Below, piece by piece: positions 1-4,351 of a DNA stretch of 5,506 bases. Below the pieces are notes generated by a model that worked only from the letters and a program-made list of their open reading frames with translations, was not told the DNA's origin and did no database searches. The position numbers were made by a program, and so were the translations under genes. Source of the DNA: an uncultured Clostridia bacterium (GTDB taxonomy: Bacteria; Bacillota; Clostridia; Oscillospirales; Oscillospiraceae); NCBI GenBank assembly GCA_946011705.1, contig CAMGCA010000147.1, forward strand, positions 1 through 5,506. Reading direction: 5' to 3'. The stretch's first letter is position 1. Every line of letters starts with the position of its first letter.

Positions 1-13
1 CAACGCCGGAGCC

Positions 14-676
14 CTAGGCAGCGCCCTCTTTGTTTCCGGTGATGTCCGCCATGACGAAGGACACGCCCTCCTCCACATAAATGACGCCCAGATTGGGGAA
101 CAGGGTGGTAAAATGGTAATTGGCGATTTTGGGCCGGGCATTGGAGGTGACGGAAAGCAGGGTGGATTTTCCCACATTGGGGAAGCCCACCAGACCCACA
201 TCCGCCAGAAGCTTCAGCTCCAGAATCACGTCCCGCTCCTGTCCCTTCAGGCCCGCCTTGGCAAACCTCGGCACCTGCCGGGTGGGAGTGGCGAAATGGG
301 CGTTGCCCCAGCCGCCGCGGCCGCCCCGGGCAATGACAAAATCCTCGCCGGTGGACATATCCACAATGATCTGGTTGGTTTCCGCGTCCCGGACAACGGT
401 GCCCCGGGGCACGTCGATAACCAGATTCTCGCCCCGTTTGCCTGCCATTTTCCGGCCCATGCCATTGACACCGGCATTTGCCTGATACTTGCGCTTATAG
501 CGGAAGTCCAGCAGGGTGGACAGGTTATCGTTGACGTGGAGCACCACGCTGCCGCCATGACCGCCATCGCCGCCGTCAGGGCCGCCGGAGGCCACATATT
601 TTTCCCGGTGGAAGGCCACCGCGCCGTCACCGCCCCGCCCGCCGATGACGGTGATGCGTACTTTATCTACAAACAT
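14..676 (-). CDS. obgE: Obg family GTPase (ribosome assembly), cut short by an in-frame TAG
   Basis: Obg is an essential GTPase that binds the 50S subunit during late maturation. Residues 1 to about 158 form the glycine-rich OBG domain ([15 protein letters not shown], then [12 protein letters not shown]). The G domain follows, with P-loop GFPNVGKS at 164-171, the switch I FTTL at 189-192 and G3 D211-x-x-G214. The start is supported by GGAGG five bases upstream (682-686). Family members run to about 340-430 residues, but this frame stops at residue 220 on a TAG at 14-16. The residues around the stop also differ from the family: [10 protein letters not shown], where DIPGLIEGA is nearly invariant. 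The reading frame itself is kept up to the window edge. NKxD, SAK and the C-terminal domain would lie beyond the edge. I see the stop directly; whether it is a real nonsense mutation or a sequence error at a contig end cannot be decided here. The identity is certain. Confidence 0.9.
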   Translation of the reverse strand: MFVDKVRITVIGGRGGDGAVAFHREKYVASGGPDGGDGGHGGSVVLHVNDNLSTLLDFRYKRKYQANAGVNGMGRKMAGKRGENLVIDVPRGTVVRDAETNQIIVDMSTGEDFVIARGGRGGWGNAHFATPTRQVPRFAKAGLKGQERDVILELKLLADVGLVGFPNVGKSTLLSVTSNARPKIANYHFTTLFPNLGVIYVEEGVSFVMADITGNKEGAA

Positions 677-681
677 AAAAA

Positions 682-686
682 CCTCC
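682..686 (-). promoter_or_regulatory. Shine-Dalgarno of obg
   Basis: On the minus strand this reads GGAGG followed by five T bases and then ATG. It lies just outside the heptamer-repeat element, so the element ends about ten bases upstream of the ribosome binding site and does not disrupt it. Confidence 0.8.
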
Positions 687-695
687 AGTTCTCAG

Positions 696-866
696 TTGAC
701 AATTGACAATTGACAGTTGACAATTATGGTGTCTCCTTCGGAGATGAATTGAAAATATATGTCAGGACATCGACCAAACCACGTTTTCTACCCGAGCGTC
801 ACTGTTTTTTGCACAATGCCCAAGTATGACAAAAATAATTGTCAATTGTCAACCGTCAATTGTCAA
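696..866. repeat. MITE-like non-coding element with inverted TTGACAA heptamer arrays
   Basis: The left end (696-723) is four tandem heptamers on the plus strand: TTGACAA, TTGACAA, TTGACAG, TTGACAA, followed by TTAT. The right end (839-866) gives the same on the minus strand: TTGACAA, TTGACGG, TTGACAA, TTGACAA, followed by TTAT. The 32-bp arms (696-727 and 835-866) therefore form an inverted repeat with three mismatches. The 107-bp interior has no credible ORF. It contains a small hairpin TCTCC-TTC-GGAGA near 732-744. No clear target-site duplication is visible in the flanks. The element fills most of the spacer between the rpmA terminator and the obg ribosome binding site. It looks like a dispersed miniature element, but mobility is an inference from structure only; no transposase is present. 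Confidence 0.65.
823..852 (-). promoter_or_regulatory. Candidate obg promoter using a TTGACA inside the repeat arm
   Basis: On the minus strand, TTGACA (847-852) is followed by an 18-base spacer and CATACT (823-828), a 4/6 match to the -10 consensus. The strong terminator after rpmA implies that obg needs its own start, and this is the best-scoring pair I can see in the spacer. It would give a leader of roughly 140 nt. Because each heptamer contains TTGACA, the -35 match is partly built into the repeat, so the call is tentative. A TATATT at 754-759 is an alternative -10 but lacks a good -35. Confidence 0.35.
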
Positions 867-868
867 TT

Positions 869-905
869 AAAAAGAGCTGCCGCAGGTAGTTTGCGGCAGC
901 TCTTT
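869..905 (-). terminator. Intrinsic terminator of the rplU-prp-rpmA operon
   Basis: A perfect 13-bp stem (871-883 with 893-905, AAAGAGCTGCCGC) encloses a 9-base loop. On the minus strand the 3' arm runs into five T bases (869-873). It begins 12 bases after the rpmA stop codon. It separates the ribosomal protein operon from obg, so obg is probably transcribed mainly from elsewhere. Confidence 0.9.
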
Positions 906-917
906 GTCTTTATGCGC

Positions 918-1199
918 TTACTGCTCAGCGTAAACGGAGCACTGACGGCGATCCTTGCCCTTGCGCTCGAACTTGACGGTACCATCAACCAGAGCGAACA
1001 GGGTGTCATCCTTGCCGATACCAACGTTGGTGCCGGGATGGATATGGGTGCCTCTCTGACGAACCAGAATGTTGCCAGCCAGCACGAACTGACCGTCAGC
1101 ACGCTTCACGCCCAGACGCTTGGACTCAGAGTCACGGCCGTTCTTGGTGGAGCCGCCGCCCTTGTGGTGAGCAAAGAACTGAATACCAATCTTCAGCAT
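918..1199 (-). CDS. rpmA: Large ribosomal subunit protein bL27, with cleavable N-terminal extension
   Basis: This is a 93-residue bL27, the 50S protein whose N-terminal tail reaches towards the peptidyl transferase centre. The family core is plain: [20 protein letters not shown], then [24 protein letters not shown]. The first ten residues, [10 protein letters not shown], form the Firmicutes-type extension. The QFFA motif is the known cut site for Prp, so the mature protein should begin HHKGGGS. The gene encoding that protease lies immediately upstream, four bases away. I chose this start because it gives the canonical extension and sits seven bases after a strong GGAGGTG. The longer upstream open frame, which reads through the end of prp, does not resemble L27. 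The terminator follows directly. Confidence 0.97.
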   Translation of the reverse strand: MLKIGIQFFAHHKGGGSTKNGRDSESKRLGVKRADGQFVLAGNILVRQRGTHIHPGTNVGIGKDDTLFALVDGTVKFERKGKDRRQCSVYAEQ

Positions 1200-1203
1200 G
1201 GTG

Positions 1204-1527
1204 TTACACCTCCAAAACTTCGATATAATCAGGGTAGTCGTCCCGCAATGAGCACAGGTACACCAGCATACCGGCAAGCACTGCCTGAATGGTGTCCTCC
1301 TCGTCACAGACTGCGGGGAGGGTCAGGGTGATACGAGCCTGCTCGTCCTTGACCCGAACCTTGGCGTTGGCGCCGCACACATCGTTGATGGTGGCCTCCG
1401 CCATGGCAACCGCGGCAGACACGGCGGCGCAGACAATATCGCTGCCCGATTCCGCGTAACCGCTGTGACCCGAGATGCTGAATCCATTGATCCGGTCATT
1501 CTCGGTGAAAAATTCGCATCTTGTCAT
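1204..1527 (-). CDS. prp: Ribosomal-processing cysteine protease Prp
   Basis: This 107-residue protein belongs to the Prp (YsxB) family, cysteine proteases that remove the N-terminal extension of bL27 in Firmicutes, a step needed for functional 50S subunits. The catalytic dyad is visible: His21 in the ISGHSGYA motif and Cys33 in [10 protein letters not shown], with the usual spacing of about a dozen residues. The length matches the family. The gene lies between rplU and rpmA, its standard position, starting only three bases after the rplU stop. No strong Shine-Dalgarno is seen before its ATG, so translation may depend on coupling to rplU. Its substrate is encoded next door with an intact QFFA cut site, so the pair appears functional. 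Confidence 0.95.
   Translation of the reverse strand: MTRCEFFTENDRINGFSISGHSGYAESGSDIVCAAVSAAVAMAEATINDVCGANAKVRVKDEQARITLTLPAVCDEEDTIQAVLAGMLVYLCSLRDDYPDYIEVLEV
1207..1213 (-). promoter_or_regulatory. rpmA ribosome binding site embedded in the last codons of prp
   Basis: The minus strand reads GGAGGTG seven bases before the rpmA ATG. The same bases are part of the last three sense codons of prp (Leu-Glu-Val, TTG GAG GTG, then TAA). Ribosomes finishing prp therefore pass directly over the rpmA initiation signal, which suggests coupled expression of protease and substrate. It also fixes the rpmA start at 1199. Confidence 0.8.
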
Positions 1528-1530
1528 AAA

Positions 1531-1842
1531 TTACAGAGCGATCTTGGTGATCTCCACCTTGGTGTAGGGCTGACGATGGCCGATGTGGCGCTTCTCGCCC
1601 TTCTTGGCCTTGTAGCGGATGATGTCGATCTTCTTGCCCTTGCCGTTCTTGACGACCTTGGCCTCGACTGTGGCGCCTTCCACGACAGGAGCGCCGTTCT
1701 TTGTTTTCTCACCATCCAGCACAGCCAGAACCTTATCGAACTTGACGGCAGCGTCAGCCTCGACGTTCAGCTTCTCGACGAACAGGACGTCGCCCTCAGC
1801 CACGGTGTACTGCTTGCCACCGGTAACGATAACTGCTTTCAT
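1531..1842 (-). CDS. rplU: Large ribosomal subunit protein bL21
   Basis: This is a 103-residue bL21, a 50S protein that binds 23S rRNA near bL20. The family pattern is clear throughout: [17 protein letters not shown] at the N-terminus, the [11 protein letters not shown] strand in the middle, and the C-terminal RNA-binding block [13 protein letters not shown]...[17 protein letters not shown]. The ATG at 1842 was chosen because bL21 proteins begin within a residue or two of this point, and TAGGTG lies six bases upstream. A GTG in the same frame at 1851 would add three residues, but it overlaps that Shine-Dalgarno. rplU is the first gene of the operon and is followed after three bases by prp. 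Confidence 0.97.
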   Translation of the reverse strand: MKAVIVTGGKQYTVAEGDVLFVEKLNVEADAAVKFDKVLAVLDGEKTKNGAPVVEGATVEAKVVKNGKGKKIDIIRYKAKKGEKRHIGHRQPYTKVEITKIAL

Positions 1843-1926
1843 TTGTTTCACCTACTTTATATTGTGTAGTCTCGCTTTTGAGGCGTGGCGTTTTTTGCGC
1901 ACCAACTTAAGCCCCTTCAATGCGGC
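1843..1926 (-). promoter_or_regulatory. Candidate L21 leader in the rplU 5' UTR
   Basis: The transcript from the promoter at 1933-1961 would carry an untranslated leader of about 85 nt. A ribosomal protein leader upstream of rplU is a known regulatory RNA class in Firmicutes. Two possible stems are visible on the minus strand: AAGCC with GGCTT near its 5' end (about 1907-1926), and GGTGCG with CACGCC (one mismatch) around an A-rich loop near 1880-1902. The pairing is short and I cannot match it to the covariance model by eye. The class assignment rests mainly on position. Confidence 0.35.
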
Positions 1927-1932
1927 TTGTCC

Positions 1933-1961
1933 ATTCTATCATTCAGCGCAAAAAATGTCAA
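1933..1961 (-). promoter_or_regulatory. Sigma-A-type promoter of the rplU operon
   Basis: On the minus strand there is a perfect -35 TTGACA (1956-1961), a 17-base spacer and a -10 TAGAAT (1933-1938) with one mismatch to consensus. The start of transcription should be near 1926. This near-consensus strength fits a ribosomal protein operon. It is arranged back to back with the promoter of the NusG domain II gene. Confidence 0.85.
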
Positions 1962-1981
1962 GAAGTATTTGGGCAGTTTCC

Positions 1982-2010
1982 TTGCGTTTTTCCCACAATT
2001 TTGCTATACT
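1982..2010 (+). promoter_or_regulatory. Promoter of the NusG domain II gene, extended -10
   Basis: TTGCGT (1982-1987) is followed by a 17-base spacer and TATACT (2005-2010). TG at 2002-2003 makes an extended -10 (TGCTATACT). The -35 is weak (3/6), but the extended -10 compensates. Transcription should start near 2016, giving a leader of about 45 nt. Confidence 0.7.
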
Positions 2011-2045
2011 ATCTGGGAAATCCAACTGTGTATTCTGCCGGAAAG

Positions 2046-2063
2046 GGAGGTGTCCGCTTCTTG
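2046..2063 (+). promoter_or_regulatory. Shine-Dalgarno and TTG start of the NusG domain II gene
   Basis: GGAGGTG at 2046-2052 lies eight bases before TTG at 2061-2063. The ATG of the longest open frame (1920) lies upstream of the mapped promoter and inside the rplU control region, so it cannot be the start. No other in-frame start codon lies at a usable distance from the GGAGG. Confidence 0.75.
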
Positions 2064-2420
2064 AAAACCAGAACATGGATCCTGCTTCTGGGCGGGGTAT
2101 TTCTTCTCAGCCTGCTTGGAAGCTATTTTGTGCTGCGCGGTCAGCCGTACGCGGCGCAGGCCCAAATTTCCAGCGGCGGGAACGTGGTAAAAACGGTAAA
2201 TCTCCACGAGAATCAGCAGTTTACCATAACCGCCGAAAATGGCGGTGTGAATGTTATCACCGTTGAAAACGGCAAAATCGCCGTCACGGAAGCCAGCTGC
2301 CCCGACCACTACTGCATGAAGCGGGGCTTCTGCGCCAGCGGCACGGATATCGTGTGTCTGCCCAATAAGCTTGTCATCCACTTCCTCGGCGTGCAAACTG
2401 TCGATGCGGCGGCGGGTTGA
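2061..2420 (+). CDS. Membrane-anchored NusG domain II-containing protein
   Basis: This 119-residue protein is read from the TTG start. Residues 1-5 are short and basic (MKTRT), and residues 6-25 (WILLLGGVFLL...YFVL) form one hydrophobic segment, either an uncleaved anchor or a signal peptide. The rest is a small beta-rich domain outside the membrane. It carries the NusG_II (DUF1312-type) signature SCPDHYC...IVCLPNKLVI and a family-like DAAAG end. Cysteines are at 80, 85, 91 and 99; Cys80, Cys85 and Cys99 lie in the family signature and Cys91 looks additional. The name comes from fold resemblance to domain II of NusG; the protein lacks the NGN domain and is not a transcription factor by sequence. 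The biochemical role is not known to me. In other Clostridia such genes often sit near a Gx-type transporter gene; here the gene stands alone between two promoters. Confidence 0.85.
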   Translation: MKTRTWILLLGGVFLLSLLGSYFVLRGQPYAAQAQISSGGNVVKTVNLHENQQFTITAENGGVNVITVENGKIAVTEASCPDHYCMKRGFCASGTDIVCLPNKLVIHFLGVQTVDAAAG

Positions 2421-2422
2421 CC

Positions 2423-2451
2423 TTGCCCCAATGGGGAAATGGTGGTATAGT
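2423..2451 (+). promoter_or_regulatory. Promoter of the beta-CASP RNase gene, extended -10
   Basis: TTGCCC (2423-2428, 4/6) is followed by a 17-base spacer and TATAGT (2446-2451), with an extended TG at 2443-2444. It begins two bases after the preceding stop codon. Transcription should begin near 2457, leaving about 207 nt of leader that contains the whole palindromic element. Confidence 0.7.
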
Positions 2452-2479
2452 GTGAGCAAGCGGCACTCTGTAAATTTGC

Positions 2480-2604
2480 ATGTCATTGCGAGGAGGGCGA
2501 AGCCCGACGTGGCAATCCGCATCCCCTCTGGCACTCCAATGACGCAGATTCTCCAAAGGAGAACGGATTGCCACGCCAGCGTGCGCGCTGGCTCGCAATG
2601 ACAT
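2480..2604. repeat. 125-bp palindromic intergenic repeat with hairpins inside each arm
   Basis: The outer inverted repeat is ATGTCATTGCGAG (2480-2492) against its exact complement at 2592-2604. A second matching block, GTGGCAATCCG (2509-2519), pairs perfectly with 2565-2575. Between these blocks each arm has an unrelated insert that folds on itself: GGGC-GAA-GCCC on the left (2495-2505) and CCAGCG-TGCG-CGCTGG on the right (2576-2591). The centre carries another hairpin, TTCTCC-AAA-GGAGAA (2549-2563). The CATTGCGAG...GTGGCAATC pattern resembles a palindromic repeat that I recall as dispersed in many bacterial genomes. There is no coding capacity and no clear target duplication. It lies wholly within the predicted 5' leader of the downstream gene. 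Confidence 0.75.
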
Positions 2605-2664
2605 TCATTTTGTTCTGCTGACGTAAACACCCCAACCATCACTCCGTCTAAGGAGGTCAAAACT

Positions 2665-4272
2665 ATGAAAATCCAATTCATCGGCGCGGCCCATGAGGTC
2701 ACCGGCAGCTGCACGCTGCTGGAGGTGGGAGGCCGGTACTATCTGGTGGACTGCGGCATGGAGCAGGGTGCGGATATTTTTGAAAATATTCCCCTGCCTG
2801 TCAATCCCGCCGCCGTGGAGGCGGTGTTCCTGACCCACGCCCACATCGACCACTCCGGTATGCTGCCCAAGCTGTGCAAGGACGGCTTTTCCGGCGCCAT
2901 TTACGCCACGGAGGCCACCTGCGACCTGTGCCGCATCATGCTGATGGACTCGGCCCACATTCAGGAATCCGAGGCCCAGTGGCAGACCCGGAAGGCCGAA
3001 CGGGCCGGTCAGCCCCCGATACAGCCGGTGTATGACGTAAACGATGCCGCCGCGGCTCTGCGGCTGCTGCGGCCCTGTCGGTACGGCGACATTCTGCAGG
3101 TTGCCGAGGGCATCGTCCTGCGCCTCAACGACGCGGGACACCTGCTGGGCTCCGCCTCCATCGAGCTGTGGCTCACCGAGGGCAAAGAAACCCGCAAAAT
3201 CGTATTCAGCGGCGACGTGGGCAACACCAATCAGCCCCTGATCAACGACCCCAAGCCCGTGGCGGAGGCAGACTATCTGGTGATGGAATCCACCTACGGC
3301 GACCGGCTCCATGAAAAGGACCGGGGCGACGTGGTGTCGGAGCTGGCGGGCTACATCCAGCGGGCGCTGGATCGGGGTGGAAACCTGGTGATTCCCTCCT
3401 TTGCCGTGGGCAGGACCCAGGAGATGCTCTATGCCATTCGGGAGATCAAGCAGCGGGGTCTCATCAAGGGTCACGACTATTTCCCCGTGTATGTGGATTC
3501 CCCCCTGGCGGTGGAGGCCACCAGCATTTTCCTGCAATGCGACGAATCGAATTTTGACGAGGAAACCCTGGCCATCATCCGGCAGGGCATCAACCCCATC
3601 TGGTTCGACGGTGTGACATTGTCGGTTTCCTCTGAGGAATCCAAGGCGGTGAATTTTGACGCCCGGCCCAAGGTAATTCTGTCCGCCAGCGGCATGTGCG
3701 AAGCCGGCCGCATCCGCCACCACCTGAAGCACAATCTGTGGCGCAGCGAGAGCATCATCCTGTTCGTGGGCTATCAGGCGGAGGGATCCCTGGGCCGAAA
3801 GCTGCAAAACGGGGCCAAAGCCGTGCGGCTGTTCGGTGAGGATATCGCCGTCAACGCGGAAATCGGCACACTCCACGGCACCTCCGGTCACGCCGACCGG
3901 GACGGCCTGCTCCGCTGGCTGGCAGGGTTTACCGAAAAGCCGGGGATGGTATTCGTCAACCACGGCGACGAAAGTAGCTGTGAGGCCTTCCGGGATACCA
4001 TCAAGCGCATGGGCTACCGGGCGGAAGCCCCCTTCAGCGGCACGGAATACGATCTGCTCACCGGAAAACCGGTGACCTTCACCCAAGGTGTGCGGGTGAG
4101 CCGGGAAGCGGCCTTCAAGGGCAGCCAGCGGGCAAAGCAGGTTTATGACGATCTGGTTGCCGCCGCGGAAGCCCTGCTCGCGCTGGTCAAGACCCGCAAG
4201 GGCTGCACCAACAAGGACAACGCCAGGCTGGCATCCCAGATTCGGACGCTGACGGAGAAGTGGAAACGGTAA
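2665..4272 (+). CDS. MBL-fold beta-CASP ribonuclease-like protein
   Basis: This 535-residue protein belongs to the metallo-beta-lactamase/beta-CASP group of RNA-processing nucleases related to CPSF-73 and bacterial YSH1-like proteins. The metal-binding motifs are complete: Asp29 (LVDCG), His58-x-His60-x-Asp62-His63 (THAHIDHSG), His159 (DAGHLLGS) and Asp184 (FSGDVG). The beta-CASP motifs follow: Glu208 in MESTYGD (A), His352/His353 in GRIRHHLKH (B) and His409 in SGHAD (C). The C-terminal tail from about 480 is helical and basic. All catalytic residues are present, so an active two-zinc nuclease is expected; the exact RNA substrate is unknown. The start is supported by TAAGGAGGTC eight bases upstream of the ATG. 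The gene has its own promoter and is probably monocistronic, ending against the convergent pfp gene. It is not RNase J, which is longer at the C-terminus and lacks this motif B context. Confidence 0.93.
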   Translation: MKIQFIGAAHEVTGSCTLLEVGGRYYLVDCGMEQGADIFENIPLPVNPAAVEAVFLTHAHIDHSGMLPKLCKDGFSGAIYATEATCDLCRIMLMDSAHIQESEAQWQTRKAERAGQPPIQPVYDVNDAAAALRLLRPCRYGDILQVAEGIVLRLNDAGHLLGSASIELWLTEGKETRKIVFSGDVGNTNQPLINDPKPVAEADYLVMESTYGDRLHEKDRGDVVSELAGYIQRALDRGGNLVIPSFAVGRTQEMLYAIREIKQRGLIKGHDYFPVYVDSPLAVEATSIFLQCDESNFDEETLAIIRQGINPIWFDGVTLSVSSEESKAVNFDARPKVILSASGMCEAGRIRHHLKHNLWRSESIILFVGYQAEGSLGRKLQNGAKAVRLFGEDIAVNAEIGTLHGTSGHADRDGLLRWLAGFTEKPGMVFVNHGDESSCEAFRDTIKRMGYRAEAPFSGTEYDLLTGKPVTFTQGVRVSREAAFKGSQRAKQVYDDLVAAAEALLALVKTRKGCTNKDNARLASQIRTLTEKWKR

Positions 4273-4276
4273 AAAA

Positions 4277-4297
4277 GCCTTCCCCTTTGGGGAAGGC
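4277..4297 (-). terminator. Hairpin terminator, T-tract on the pfp side
   Basis: A 9-bp stem GCCTTCCCC with a TTT loop is followed on the minus strand by six T bases (4271-4276), so it is a strong intrinsic terminator for pfp. On the plus strand it starts four bases after the RNase stop codon but is followed by ATAAAA, so termination in that direction would be weak. Confidence 0.8.
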
Positions 4298-4304
4298 ATA
4301 AAAT

Positions 4305-4328
4305 GAGCCTGCCCTTCGGGGCAGGCTC
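4305..4328. terminator. Second hairpin with UUCG loop, probably bidirectional termination
   Basis: A perfect 10-bp stem GAGCCTGCCC encloses TTCG, which in a plus-strand transcript forms the very stable C(UUCG)G tetraloop. Downstream on the plus strand comes AAATTGTTCTGTT, a poor U-tract. On the minus strand the stem is followed by ATTTTAT. It stands seven bases from the first hairpin. Together they separate the convergent RNase and pfp transcripts. Confidence 0.65.
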
Positions 4329-4351
4329 AAATTGTTCTGTTACCTCACAGA

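Noticed and set aside
14..16. Recoding of TAG as an amino acid (suppression or pyrrolysine) in Obg
   Set aside because: The TAG is accompanied by several other substitutions in invariant positions, and the other stops in the window are ordinary TAA and TGA; damage or sequence error explains it better.
113..706. A 197-codon plus-strand open frame opposite obg, and a 121-codon one in another frame
   Set aside because: Both are shadows of the glycine-rich, GC-rich obg coding sequence and have low-complexity products.
696..866. A CRISPR array, suggested by the short tandem repeats
   Set aside because: Repeats are 7 bp without spacers and invert between the two ends; there are no cas genes.
759..1331. 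A 190-codon plus-strand open frame from the repeat element through rpmA
   Set aside because: It crosses the heptamer element, the operon terminator and antisense rpmA; no homology and no start signal. It does not make the element coding.
2426..2435. CCCCAATGGGG as a terminator after the NusG domain II gene
   Set aside because: The stem is only four pairs, there is no T-run, and it overlaps the predicted promoter of the next gene.
2004..2714. A 236-codon minus-strand open frame across the NusG domain II gene and the palindromic repeat
   Set aside because: It spans two unrelated features and a palindrome, has no ribosome binding site and resembles no family; it is open by chance.
2605..4299. 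A 564-codon open frame on the minus strand opposite the beta-CASP gene
   Set aside because: It is a codon-bias shadow: the plus-strand gene has all family motifs and a strong ribosome binding site, while the antisense product is His/Gly/Val-rich with no recognisable domain and no start signal.
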